Shown here piece after piece: positions 33,842 to 44,096 of a stretch of 64,000 nt of DNA. The position numbers were made by a program, and so were the translations under genes. Source of the DNA: Desulfobacteraceae bacterium (lineage in GTDB: Bacteria; Desulfobacterota; Desulfobacteria; Desulfobacterales; Desulfobacteraceae); NCBI GenBank assembly GCA_016744295.1, contig JADGEQ010000001.1:1-64000 (forward strand), written 5' to 3'. Under the pieces are notes generated by a model. It was not told where the DNA came from and did no database searches. It saw nothing but the letters and a program-made list of their open reading frames with translations. How positions within the stretch are numbered: the first letter of the stretch is position 1; each line of letters opens with the position of its first letter.

Positions 33842-34585
33842 CTATTTAAAAAATGCCAGCAATGCATGAAGGTTAGTAAGGGGGTGGGGAGGACAACCGG
33901 GTATAAACAGATCCACCGGCAAAATGGTGTCCAGCCCTTCGGTTATTTCCGGACTTCCGAGAAAGGGCCCACCGGTTATAGTGCAGCTGCCCACTGCAAT
34001 GACAACCTTTGGATTAGGTACCGCTTCATAGGTCTGCAATAATGCGGTTTTCATATTCCTGGAAACAGGACCTGTCACCACAATACCATCTGAATGCCGG
34101 GGGGAGGCAACAAAGTTGATCCCAAAACGGGCCAGGTCAAAAAACGGAGTTGCCAAGACATTTAAATCCGCTTCACAGGCATTACAACCGGCAGCAGACA
34201 CCTGGCGAAGCTGCAAAGATCTGCCGAACAGTTTTTTAAAGTGCTGTTTCGAATGTTCTGCAAGGGCGGGCAGATCCCCATCGGTAATCAGGTCTGCTTT
34301 CTGGGCAGTGGAAATTTCAAAATCCCCGGTAAACTTAACAAATTCTCCCTTGGAAATACGCTCACAGGTTCCGCAGAATATGCATCGCCCCATATCAATT
34401 TTTTTATCAGCCACAAGAATGGCATCCTGGGGACAGGCATCTGCACAAGAAGTGATTATTTCAGGGGAAGCCCCTGTTTGGATAACCGGCCTCCCGCGGT
34501 ATCGCGGAAATACAGCCGGTTTCTCTTTAGGATAGCCACATGTTCTATAACCTTGTTCATATCTGTTCTTAAGTGTATTGAGCAT
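33842..34585 (-). CDS. Ehr/Hyf-type small subunit (20 kDa NADH dehydrogenase/hydrogenase family) with N-terminal ferredoxin-like region
   Basis: Cys ligands GCNACE, GSCTITGGPF, PGCPPHP retained; N-terminal CADACP and CIFCGTC. Confidence 0.88.
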   Translation of the reverse strand: MLNTLKNRYEQGYRTCGYPKEKPAVFPRYRGRPVIQTGASPEIITSCADACPQDAILVADKKIDMGRCIFCGTCERISKGEFVKFTGDFEISTAQKADLITDGDLPALAEHSKQHFKKLFGRSLQLRQVSAAGCNACEADLNVLATPFFDLARFGINFVASPRHSDGIVVTGPVSRNMKTALLQTYEAVPNPKVVIAVGSCTITGGPFLGSPEITEGLDTILPVDLFIPGCPPHPLTNLHALLAFFK

Positions 34586-34611
34586 TTAAGACTCTCTTTA
34601 TCGTTTTATCA

Positions 34612-36120
34612 TTAAAGATCATACCCGCAATAGGAAAGGTTGAAGCTTTTATTATTTAAAGGAAAATCCGATATTCCTGTATCCCTCAAAGACATGGCCA
34701 ACCCGTTCCAGTTGTGAAAGGACGGATCCTTCACTTTGTAGCGAAGGATATCCCCTTTTTCATCGGTGAGGATCAAATGGGAGACCTCCCCACGCCATGC
34801 CTCGTTTATGCTGACCACAAAAGAAGAGGGGGGCAGATCAAAATTGCCGTTTTCCACACATTGGGTTTCAATGGGGGTAAAAATCAGTGATTGAATAATA
34901 TTAATGGATTGCAATACTTCGTCATACCGGACCCGGGCCCGGGCATATACATCCCCTGTTGGTTTTTTATTCTCAGAGATCTCTATCTGCCCATAATACT
35001 CGGTTGGAAAACACCGCCTCACATCATAGGGAATACCGCTTGCCCTTCCTGCCGGTCCCACCAGGCCCAATTGATCCGCATCATAATTACTGACACTTCC
35101 ACAGTCTTCAAAACGGGCTATGACAGTGGAGGCACCAAAAAGTAGCTCCAATACATGTTCCACCTGGGGTTTCAATTCCTTCAGCCTTTCATCAAGGGTT
35201 GCCCGAACATCATCGGCCAAATCAAAACGAACCCCTCCGGGTCGTACCAACCCTTTTCCAAACCGGTTCCCGCAAAGAAGCAGGGCCAGGTTTAAAAAAT
35301 CACCCCGAAGGCGGCCAAAATAATTGGCCGGAGGCAAAAATGCCACGTCCCCGCTTAGGGCTCCCAGATCACCGATATGATTGGCAAGGCGTTCCAATTC
35401 CAGGGCAATGGTGCGAATTTTCCGGGCCCCTTCATCGGGCAAAACTTGGGTAAGAGATTCAACGGCTTGGGCCATGCAGAGGCTATGACCGATGGTGGTA
35501 TCCCCTGCAATGCTTTCAGCAAGAATGGGGAGCCTTTTGGTCGTTACCTTGTGAAAAAGATTCTCAACGCCTCTGTGCTGGTATCCCAGTTGAATTTCCA
35601 GGTTAAGCACCCGTTCACCAATACAATTAAACCTAAAGTGACCGGGTTCGATAACCCCGGCATGAACCGGCCCCACAGCAACCTCATGGATCTCATCCCC
35701 GTCCACCTGGTAATAATCATATTTTCCGGGAATATCTTGGGTATAGTCATTGCCAAACACATCCGGGGCACCTTGGGAATTGGGGTGGTATCTGACCATT
35801 TTCAGCCAAGGGTGTCCTTCCGGCCTTATACCAAATTGTTCGGCAATCTCCCTTTCAAAAAGATGAAAGGGTTCACAGGTGTTGGAAAAAGAAGGATATG
35901 CCTTGGGCGCATCACAACCGGCCACCAGGAGTTCATCAGTTCTTAAGACCGCCATGAGCTTGATAGTATCCCCATCCTCATAGGCAAAATACTGAACCAC
36001 CTTGCCTCCGGCTTTCACAATATTCAAGGCATCTTCCTGGAACTTGTCAAAGGAAAGATGGGGAACCCTCTCTCTTTCTATGGTTTCACCATTTAATATC
36101 TTTAAAAAAGCAGTTGTCAT
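34612..36120 (-). CDS. Hyf/HycE-like large subunit lacking [NiFe] ligands (Ehr-type)
   Basis: 502 aa; GYQHRGVENLF retained; no CxxC near the N-terminal half of the large-subunit domain and no DPCxxC at the C-terminus. Confidence 0.85.
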   Translation of the reverse strand: MTTAFLKILNGETIERERVPHLSFDKFQEDALNIVKAGGKVVQYFAYEDGDTIKLMAVLRTDELLVAGCDAPKAYPSFSNTCEPFHLFEREIAEQFGIRPEGHPWLKMVRYHPNSQGAPDVFGNDYTQDIPGKYDYYQVDGDEIHEVAVGPVHAGVIEPGHFRFNCIGERVLNLEIQLGYQHRGVENLFHKVTTKRLPILAESIAGDTTIGHSLCMAQAVESLTQVLPDEGARKIRTIALELERLANHIGDLGALSGDVAFLPPANYFGRLRGDFLNLALLLCGNRFGKGLVRPGGVRFDLADDVRATLDERLKELKPQVEHVLELLFGASTVIARFEDCGSVSNYDADQLGLVGPAGRASGIPYDVRRCFPTEYYGQIEISENKKPTGDVYARARVRYDEVLQSINIIQSLIFTPIETQCVENGNFDLPPSSFVVSINEAWRGEVSHLILTDEKGDILRYKVKDPSFHNWNGLAMSLRDTGISDFPLNNKSFNLSYCGYDL

Positions 36121-37571
36121 TTAATTCCTCCGCCAATTGCAGTCACTGCCTCAATGATGGTCTGATATAATGTATCCGGAATAAAAAAGCATAATATCAA
36201 AGATGTTAAGAGCAGTATATATTGAGGCCAGACCAGGCTGGCTTTTTCTTTGAAACCAATTGTTTTGTCCGAATCCTCTGTTTTTGAAGCCGCTTTTTTA
36301 AAATCAGCAAAGGAGATTTTCATTACCTGGTTGGCAAATCCGGCAAAGATAAAACACAGGCTCAGAATAAAAATACCTGCTGCCAGATAGTGACCGGTTC
36401 TAAACGCACCCACAATAATAAAAAGTTCTCCAATGAAAATCCCAAAGGGGGGGAACCCTGAGATACCGGCAAATCCGGCAAAAAAGGCCACAAATGTTTT
36501 GGGCATCCGAGATGCCATATCCCCGGTATTCTTAATCAATCTATCCTTATACCCCAACAACATATTTCCCGATGACAAGAACAAGGATGATTTGATCAGA
36601 CTATGGTGAATCATGCAGATCACCGCACCATATGCGGCAAGACCGCCGATTCCGGTTCCAAATGCGATGATGCCCATGTTCTCGATACTGGAATAGGCCA
36701 GCATTCGTTTATATTCGTTCTGTTTTAAGATAAAGGTTGCGGCTGCCAAAATGGAGATCAACCCAAAAACGATGAGAATGGTTCCGGAAAAATCACCAAG
36801 GCCTGCGGCATACATTATCTTATTGGTTTTAAAAATACCCAGATAGGCACAATTTAAGAGCACGCCGGACAATAGGGCAGAGGCAGGACTTGGGGCCTCA
36901 CTATGGGCATCCGGCAGCCAGGTATGCATGGGAGCAAGCCCCATTTTTGTCCCATACCCAACCAAAATCAAAACAAACCCGGCCTTAAGCCACATGGGAT
37001 CCAGCTCCTTGGCAACCTGGGTAAGGGCGGAGAAGGAAAGCGATGCCTCCACATTTACAACATCCATGGAAAGTGTAATAAGGACGGTTCCCAGAAGGGC
37101 CATGGCAATACCAACCGAACAGATGAGCAGATATTTCCAGGTGGCTTCCAAGGAGGCCGATGTTCTGTAGGTATAAATCAGCGGTGCACTGGCAAGGGTT
37201 GTGGCTTCAATGGCGATCCACATTACCATGATGTGATCCGACAAGGTGACCATGGTCATGGTGGACAAAAACATGAGCATGCATCCTGTAAAAACATTTT
37301 CTGATTTAAGATCACTTTCCTTTAAGTAGGTCATGGTATAAATGGAAATCAGAAAGAACAACAGAGAGATCACCAAAAGGGATAACAACCCCTCGGGTGT
37401 CACTGCAAAATAGTTTTCAAAAATGGGTACAGATCTGGTTTTCCACAAAAGAAGAGAAAGAATCAGATGAATCGCACCCGTACCGACTAGAAGCTGGCGG
37501 CCAATTGCCTTTGGAAGAAAAAAAGCAAGTAGACCTGTAATAAAAGGGGCTAGAAAAATAATTTCTACCAT
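36117..37571 (-). CDS. Proton-translocating subunit, HyfF-like
   Basis: 484 aa, antiporter-like GLAPMHTWLPDAHSEAPSPASALLSG. Confidence 0.9.
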   Translation of the reverse strand: MVEIIFLAPFITGLLAFFLPKAIGRQLLVGTGAIHLILSLLLWKTRSVPIFENYFAVTPEGLLSLLVISLLFFLISIYTMTYLKESDLKSENVFTGCMLMFLSTMTMVTLSDHIMVMWIAIEATTLASAPLIYTYRTSASLEATWKYLLICSVGIAMALLGTVLITLSMDVVNVEASLSFSALTQVAKELDPMWLKAGFVLILVGYGTKMGLAPMHTWLPDAHSEAPSPASALLSGVLLNCAYLGIFKTNKIMYAAGLGDFSGTILIVFGLISILAAATFILKQNEYKRMLAYSSIENMGIIAFGTGIGGLAAYGAVICMIHHSLIKSSLFLSSGNMLLGYKDRLIKNTGDMASRMPKTFVAFFAGFAGISGFPPFGIFIGELFIIVGAFRTGHYLAAGIFILSLCFIFAGFANQVMKISFADFKKAASKTEDSDKTIGFKEKASLVWPQYILLLTSLILCFFIPDTLYQTIIEAVTAIGGGIK

Positions 37572-37581
37572 GAAATAACAC

Positions 37582-38223
37582 CTATTCCTTTAATGTTCTG
37601 AGTAGAGCCGTGTCAACGTCATCAAACGTTTTGTTGATGTTTTGAAGTATAATTCCCATGATCATGACCCCGGCCAGCACATCCAGAAGAATGCCGAATT
37701 CAACGATATGGCGGGCATGGGTGGAAAATGTGGTTCCCACAAGATAAATACCATTTTCCATCATGATGTAACCCAATACCATGGCAATGGCATTACGCCT
37801 TGCAATCAAAAAAAACATACCCGTCACAAGCAATGCAATGGCTGTGGGGGTCACCAGAAGGTACTCGCTTATGGCGGGAAGATTCAACTGCCGGCTGATG
37901 TAGGTTGCCGCAACGATGAGTCCAAGGCCGAAGAGCATGGACGCGTGATACCCGACAATGGGCTCCACCTCCCTTCGGATGGCAACCTTTTTAATGGCCA
38001 GATAGATACACAATGGGATAATGATACCCCTGATCAACAGGGTCACAAAGGTAAAAACAACCCCACCGGCACTCATATCAAGACCGATGAAAAAAGGCAC
38101 AATGGACGCCACGAGCCCCTGAAATGCCACGACTGTTATTAATCCCGGGAGCCGACTGGTCCCGAAGGAAAACAAAACAGAAAGCAGCACAAGTGATAAA
38201 AGCGTATCGACTGGATGTATCAT
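37582..38223 (-). CDS. HyfE-like membrane subunit
   Basis: 213 aa hydrophobic; operon position; YIMMENGIYLVG. Confidence 0.85.
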   Translation of the reverse strand: MIHPVDTLLSLVLLSVLFSFGTSRLPGLITVVAFQGLVASIVPFFIGLDMSAGGVVFTFVTLLIRGIIIPLCIYLAIKKVAIRREVEPIVGYHASMLFGLGLIVAATYISRQLNLPAISEYLLVTPTAIALLVTGMFFLIARRNAIAMVLGYIMMENGIYLVGTTFSTHARHIVEFGILLDVLAGVMIMGIILQNINKTFDDVDTALLRTLKE

Positions 38224-39140
38224 TTGATAAACTCCAAACTGATAATAATTGCAAAAAAGGCCAGGGCAAAGGAGGTAAGAACAAATTGGGGAACCTTGTC
38301 CATTCTATATCGGGCAATGACCGATTCTGTGACCCCGATCGTAAGATATACGATAAAAAGCCCCGCAACAAAGAGCCCAAACCCAAGGGCAGGAACACCA
38401 AAATCAAAGGGCAAAATTAACCGGGAGATAATGGTGGCGTAGAAAAACAGCTTACAAAAAGACCCCAGCTCTATGAGGCCGAGATCAGGCCCGCTGTGAT
38501 CCAGTACCATCACCTCGTGGATCATGGTCAGCTCAAGGTGGGTGGCAGGATCATCAACAGGAACCCGTGAATTTTCCGTCAAAAGAATAATAAAAAAGGA
38601 AATGACGACAAATAATAAGGGAGCACCGGCCAGGTTCCACAACCCTAGGGTATTGCCACCTGTAAAAAAGCTGGCCAATTGCAACTCACCGGTGAGACGA
38701 TAGAAAAAGATCAAAATCATGAACATGGCAGCTTCACAGATAATGGGAAAATAGGCTTCCCTTGCCGCCCCCATTCCCTCAAAGGGAGAGGCGGTATCCA
38801 TGGCGGCAGCTATGGTAAAAAAGCGGCCCAGCCCCAGGATGTACATAATGAAAATCACATCCCCGTTAAAGGAAAAGATCGGGGCAACCCCTGCAATGGG
38901 CAGAAACATCAGCACGGTAACAGCAGTCGCCAAGGAGACGATGGGGCCCAGTTTAAAAACAAAGGTTGTGCTGTTACTATAAACCGATCCCTTTTTAAAA
39001 AGTTTGATCAGGGTATAATAATTAATCAGCAATGGTGGCCCTTTTTTCCCGCCGAAAAAGGCCTTTACCTTAAGTATGACGGCCGAGAAAAAAGGCGCTA
39101 TTAGTATCGCAAGAAACCAAAGAATAACGGATTCAATCAT
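38220..39140 (-). CDS. HyfC-like (NuoH family) membrane subunit
   Basis: 306 aa; KKGPPLLINYYTLIKLFKK, DDPATHLELTMIHEVM. Confidence 0.9.
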   Translation of the reverse strand: MIESVILWFLAILIAPFFSAVILKVKAFFGGKKGPPLLINYYTLIKLFKKGSVYSNSTTFVFKLGPIVSLATAVTVLMFLPIAGVAPIFSFNGDVIFIMYILGLGRFFTIAAAMDTASPFEGMGAAREAYFPIICEAAMFMILIFFYRLTGELQLASFFTGGNTLGLWNLAGAPLLFVVISFFIILLTENSRVPVDDPATHLELTMIHEVMVLDHSGPDLGLIELGSFCKLFFYATIISRLILPFDFGVPALGFGLFVAGLFIVYLTIGVTESVIARYRMDKVPQFVLTSFALAFFAIIISLEFIK

Positions 39141-39163
39141 AAAGTCTTCCCACTTAATTTATT

Positions 39164-41122
39164 TTAGATAAAAAACAACAACAAGATTATAGCCAATAAA
39201 ATATAACCAATATACAGATGGATATCGCCATGCTGAATCCATCTTAGTTTATCAAAGAAAAAGAGTACCGGACGGACAATAAAGGTACCCATGTGGACCT
39301 CTGCAATATCGTTGATATGACTTTTGTAAAAGGTTTTCAAGGGAAACCTCCCCTTGATTGCAGGATGCTCTTCCGTTATAGGTGCCACCGAGCTGAAAAA
39401 CTCAAGGATGGATCCGGCATAGGAGGATCCGGTATACTGCATTTTAGGTGTGGGCTGGGTAAAGCCGCATCCCCAGGTTCCTGATTTGCCAACGGTTTTA
39501 CCCCTATAGAAAAAAGACCGAAGGGCAATAACCACCAACACAACGGCAAAGAGAATAATGGCAGCCTGGGTGATATTACCTGTCATCCGGTAAAAGGGCT
39601 CCAAAGGAATATTCCCGGAGGCCAATCCCAGGGCTGAAACCGCTTTCATGGGCAGGTAAATCATCACCCCCGGGAAAACACCGATGAAGAGGCACAAAGA
39701 TGCCAGAATCAACATGGAGATCTGCATGCTCGCCCCTGTTTCATTTACATTCTGGGCAGCCTTTGTTCTTGGCTCACCTTGAAAAACCACCCCGATGACC
39801 CGGGTAAAACAGGCCAATGCCAGGCCGCCGATAACGGCCAGGCCGACAATACCAATGATGCTCATGACAAAGGGAGTTTTACCAAGGGCAACCCCCTTAA
39901 AGGCGCCAAAATATATAAAGAACTCGCTGACAAACCCATTAAAGGGCGGCAGCCCGGAAATGGCCAAAGAGCCGATGATAAATGTGGCGCCGGTGATTTT
40001 CATGTTTTTCAGCAAACCGCCCAGAGCATCTATGGAGCGGGTGCCGGTCTTGTGAAGCACCATTCCCGCCCCCATGAACAAGAGAGATTTAAAAAGAGCA
40101 TGGTTGAGGATATGGAAAAACCCGCCTGCAAATCCCAGAACCGCCATAAGGGGATTGCCCGAGGACACACCGATCATCCCAATGCCCAGACCGATGAAAA
40201 TAACCCCGACATTTTCAACACTGGAATAGGCCAGCATCCGTTTAAGATCCTGTTGCCCAAGGGCATAGACCACACCAAGAACCCCTGAAATAACGCCTGC
40301 CACCAAAAGGACATATCCGAAGACAGGGGTGTTAAAGTCCAGAAGGGAATATATTCTTATAATACCGTAAATACCGGTTTTTATCATGACACCGGACATG
40401 ACGGCTGAAATATGACTGGGAGCCGCAGGATGTGCATGGGGCAGCCACACATGGAAGGGAAAAACACCGGCCTTTGACCCGAAGCCAACAAAAGAGAAGA
40501 AAAATATCAAATACTTTGCGGTTTCGCCAAGCCCTGCCATGTTGGTAAATTCAAAGCTGCCGGTAAGTCCGTAGACAATACCAAATGCCACAAAGATAAA
40601 CATGGCGCCCACATGGGAGAAAACAAAATACAGCAGACCTGCCCGCCTATTTTCCGCTGATTCATAATTGTAAACAACCAGAAAAAAGGAAGAGAGGGAC
40701 ATGATTTCCCATGAAAGCATGAAGGTGATAATATTAGCGGATGTGACAACCAATGCCATGGCGGCGATTAGGAGGCTGAAGAAAAAATAGTTGGCAGCAA
40801 CCCGAATGGGCTTTTTTGTGTCCTCCATGTAGTGAAAACTATAGATGGCGGCCAGAAGGGAAACCAGAAAAATAGCAGCAAGAAAAAAGGCGGATAATCC
40901 GTCAATTTGAAATGCCAGTGAAAAATTCTTTAAAAACCCAAAAGAGACCGTATAGATACCGGAACCCATGAGTTTTGACGCGGTATCTATTACCCCCAGA
41001 AGACACCCGGCGCTTAATGAAAAAACCGCAATAATTTTCATTAATTTAGCTTGCCGCGCTAAAATAAGAGCCGCAAAGCCCCCAAAAACAATTATCAGTA
41101 TTGCCATAAAAAATTGACTCAT
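39164..41122 (-). CDS. HyfB-like proton-translocating subunit
   Basis: 652 aa; antiporter-like GVFPFHVWLPHAHPAAPSHISAVMSG. Confidence 0.9.
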   Translation of the reverse strand: MSQFFMAILIIVFGGFAALILARQAKLMKIIAVFSLSAGCLLGVIDTASKLMGSGIYTVSFGFLKNFSLAFQIDGLSAFFLAAIFLVSLLAAIYSFHYMEDTKKPIRVAANYFFFSLLIAAMALVVTSANIITFMLSWEIMSLSSFFLVVYNYESAENRRAGLLYFVFSHVGAMFIFVAFGIVYGLTGSFEFTNMAGLGETAKYLIFFFSFVGFGSKAGVFPFHVWLPHAHPAAPSHISAVMSGVMIKTGIYGIIRIYSLLDFNTPVFGYVLLVAGVISGVLGVVYALGQQDLKRMLAYSSVENVGVIFIGLGIGMIGVSSGNPLMAVLGFAGGFFHILNHALFKSLLFMGAGMVLHKTGTRSIDALGGLLKNMKITGATFIIGSLAISGLPPFNGFVSEFFIYFGAFKGVALGKTPFVMSIIGIVGLAVIGGLALACFTRVIGVVFQGEPRTKAAQNVNETGASMQISMLILASLCLFIGVFPGVMIYLPMKAVSALGLASGNIPLEPFYRMTGNITQAAIILFAVVLVVIALRSFFYRGKTVGKSGTWGCGFTQPTPKMQYTGSSYAGSILEFFSSVAPITEEHPAIKGRFPLKTFYKSHINDIAEVHMGTFIVRPVLFFFDKLRWIQHGDIHLYIGYILLAIILLLFFI

Positions 41123-41645
41123 AAATTCCTCAATCTAAATTTATTGTTTTATCTATCTGTTTTAAATCCGGTGCACGTATTGTGTTTAAAATGTTCGATG
41201 ATCAATGAGTTTTCAGAGGATGTGTTTTCCCAGGTTTCAAGCCTAGCAGTCTCCTCTTTATGACTTTTTTTTGTCAGATATTTACCCATTTTTCCCAACA
41301 TTTTTTGGCTTTAAGAAGTTTACTGAATCATTTACAATCAACAACGCTATCAGTTAAAACCAATCTTACTATGACAGTGATTTAATTTTGTCAAGAAAAT
41401 TCTAAAATTAGCAACCTGTTGGAATCTGTTCTAAAATCAACATATCCTCCGGCTTCAAGACCCTTGATAAACACAGCCAAAACCGGATCAAAATAAGGAT
41501 TGTGTCCCCCTCTTCACTGACCCCGCTCACCTGCATTTGTGTTTGATAAAACAGATTCAAGATGATAGTGTTTCAACAGGATAGACACTCATTACAAATA
41601 AAAAAATGCCTTGATATTAGAAATTGATATTAGAAATCACAAACC

Positions 41646-43064
41646 ATGAAAAAACCGTCCCTCCCACAAATTAACGGGTTGCTAAACAACCCCCTTGATT
41701 TCATTCATTTGATGGATGAAATCCCTTTGGGCATACTTGTCCTCGACAAAAACAGGCGGGTGGTGCATCTGAACCGCGCCTTTGAGGCCATGTCCGGGGT
41801 TTCCATTGCCAGGGCAGTTGGCATCCATTGTCGGCACATACTCAGAAGTTCTGCCTGTGTCAACAATTGCCCGGTTCTTGCCATGGACACCCAAAAAAGC
41901 GCTTTGTCCTGTGAAAGTGACATGATCAACATGGACCGACAAAAACTGCCCATCCGAATAACTGCGGCCCCACTGGTGAATTTAGACGGATACACAACCG
42001 GGTTCATCGAAACCATTGAAGATATGCGGATGGAGGAAAACCTTGACCAGAAAAAAAGCGTTGCCTATAGCTTTGCAAATATCATCGGCAGAAGCCGGCA
42101 GATGGAAAAAATTTTCCAGACCCTGCCTGTCCTGGCCCAGAGCGATGCATCAATTCTGATCACCGGCGAAACCGGAACCGGAAAGGATCTGGTATCCGAA
42201 GCCATTCACCAGACATCGGAACGGGCTTCAGGGCCCTTCATTAAAATCAATTGCGGCGCCCTTCCCGAAACCCTGCTGGAGTCGGAAATCTTCGGCCATC
42301 AAAAAGGCGCCTTTACCGGAGCCGTTGATAATAAACCCGGCCGATTCAAACTGGCCCACAACGGGACCATATTTCTAACTGAAATCGGAGATCTCCCCCT
42401 CGCTCTCCAGGTAAAACTGCTCACCTTTCTGGATGATAAGATTATTTATCCACTGGGCAGCACCAAGGGGTTTAATGTGAATGTAAGGATGATCACCGCC
42501 ACCCACAGGAATTTAGAGCAGATGGTCAAAGCCGGCCGCTTCCGGAAGGATCTCTTGTTTCGATTGAATGTGGCAAGAATTCATCTGCCCCCCTTGCGGG
42601 AAAGAGAAGGCGATATAAGACTGCTGCTGGATCATTTTTTCAATCATTACAACCGGCAGCTGGGGAAAAAAATCAATGGATTTTCCAGTGCTGCCCTTGC
42701 GCGCCTTTTAAGCTATGATTACGAAGGAAACATCAGAGAATTAAAAAACATTGTGGAATATGCCGTAAATGTGGCAAACGGTCAGGTAATAGAACCGGAT
42801 AATTTACCCTCGTATCTCTTTGATCAGGTACCCCAGACAGCATTACCCTCTGCCCCCTCCATGGACCTTGCGACGGCGGATTCCCTTCCCGAAGAAATGA
42901 TTTTCCAAACAAAACCAATTGAAACATGGTCCTCTGTCCAACGGAAAATGATCCTGGATGCTCTTAAACGTGCCAATGGTAAAAAGGCAGAAGCTGCCAA
43001 GATTTTGGGTTGGGGCAGAAGCACCCTGTGGCGAAAAATAAAGCAACACAAAATTGATCTGTAA
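41646..43064 (+). CDS. Sigma-54 activator, PAS-AAA+-Fis HTH, unusual Walker B
   Basis: GETGTGKD, GAFTGA, FIS-type C-terminus; PAS with Cys-rich HCRHILRSSACVNNCPV. Confidence 0.93.
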   Translation: MKKPSLPQINGLLNNPLDFIHLMDEIPLGILVLDKNRRVVHLNRAFEAMSGVSIARAVGIHCRHILRSSACVNNCPVLAMDTQKSALSCESDMINMDRQKLPIRITAAPLVNLDGYTTGFIETIEDMRMEENLDQKKSVAYSFANIIGRSRQMEKIFQTLPVLAQSDASILITGETGTGKDLVSEAIHQTSERASGPFIKINCGALPETLLESEIFGHQKGAFTGAVDNKPGRFKLAHNGTIFLTEIGDLPLALQVKLLTFLDDKIIYPLGSTKGFNVNVRMITATHRNLEQMVKAGRFRKDLLFRLNVARIHLPPLREREGDIRLLLDHFFNHYNRQLGKKINGFSSAALARLLSYDYEGNIRELKNIVEYAVNVANGQVIEPDNLPSYLFDQVPQTALPSAPSMDLATADSLPEEMIFQTKPIETWSSVQRKMILDALKRANGKKAEAAKILGWGRSTLWRKIKQHKIDL

Positions 43065-43101
43065 CCAGTGACCTTTTTTTGGGGGAGAGAAGCTTTTCAT
43101 C

Positions 43102-43461
43102 ATGATACATAAAATAATCATTCCGGTTCATCAAAAGGATATTGCACCCCGCTTTGACTTGGCAACCGAGGCGTTAATCATACTGATTTCAAACGGTTCT
43201 GTGGTTGAAGAAGAAAAGACCATTGTTCTGCCCAGATCTTCTGCCGACGAACTCTGTCATCTGCTTTTATCGGAAAATGTAAACACCTTGATCTGCGGTG
43301 CCATAGAAGATGAATATTATCAGTTTCTCAAGTGGAAAAAAATCCACATATTTGATTCAATTGTTGGTGACTGGCCAACGGCCTTCAAGCGCTGGCAGGA
43401 GAACAACCTGACCTCTGGTGATATTTTGTCCACCCGGAGGATTGAGGACAAAGATGCATAA
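43102..43461 (+). CDS. NifB/NifX-like (dinitrogenase Fe-Mo cofactor biosynthesis) family small protein
   Basis: 119 aa; IAPRFDLATEALI...NTLICGAIEDEYY. Confidence 0.65.
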   Translation: MIHKIIIPVHQKDIAPRFDLATEALIILISNGSVVEEEKTIVLPRSSADELCHLLLSENVNTLICGAIEDEYYQFLKWKKIHIFDSIVGDWPTAFKRWQENNLTSGDILSTRRIEDKDA

Positions 43462-43500
43462 AAAAATTTATCTAAATTGTATCTGCCCGGGGAATAATTA

Positions 43501-43902
43501 ATGAATCCCCAAAAGAACAGGATCCTCCTCATTGATGATGAAGAAGAATTCATTTTAGCCCTTTCAAGAAGATTGGAGTTCAGAGGATACCGCTGTAAGA
43601 CTGCTGGCGACGGTGAATCCGGCATCCGCCTCATGGAAAATGAAACCTTTGACATTGCGCTTATTGACCTTATGATGCCCGGCCTTAACGGCCTTGACAC
43701 CCTCAAGCAAATCAAGAGGATGAATCAAGAACTGCCGATTATTCTCCTGACAGGAAAAAGGCCTGTCAAAGACGGCATGGCAGGCATGCGCATGGGTGCC
43801 TTTGATTATCTTATAAAACCCCTGGACATAAATGCACTGATTGAAAAAATCGAATCCGCACTTTTGTCCCCTTCCAACAGACTGCAACCGGAAAAAAAAT
43901 AA
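43501..43902 (+). CDS. Single-domain response regulator
   Basis: LLIDDEEE, LIDLMMPG, LLTGKRP, KPLD. Confidence 0.93.
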   Translation: MNPQKNRILLIDDEEEFILALSRRLEFRGYRCKTAGDGESGIRLMENETFDIALIDLMMPGLNGLDTLKQIKRMNQELPIILLTGKRPVKDGMAGMRMGAFDYLIKPLDINALIEKIESALLSPSNRLQPEKK

Positions 43903-43991
43903 TTCACACACCCTGGGAAAACAAACTGAACAGAACGCCAGAATTCCCCTCTTTCTTGTTCTGGTGAAACACATAGATTCCTAACGTTTCA

Positions 43992-44009
43992 ATTCGTTCC
44001 AGAACGAAT
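43992..44009. promoter_or_regulatory. Palindrome ATTCGTTC-CA-GAACGAAT, candidate enhancer (UAS)
   Basis: Perfect 8-bp arms about 90 bp upstream of a -24/-12 promoter. Confidence 0.6.
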
Positions 44010-44096
44010 CATTCACTCGGTTTCATTTTGTTTCAATATGTCACAATAAGTTTGAGTTAAATTCTTAACCTGTTAATTTCATTGCGTTTTCATTAT

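Noticed and set aside
39779-40288. 169-aa plus-strand ORF opposite the HyfB-like gene
   Set aside because: Antisense to a conserved membrane protein; charged, repetitive composition as expected for the reverse complement of hydrophobic codons.
33842-41122. Assignment as hydrogenase-4 / formate hydrogenlyase
   Set aside because: Large subunit lacks both Ni-binding Cys pairs; called Ehr-type instead.
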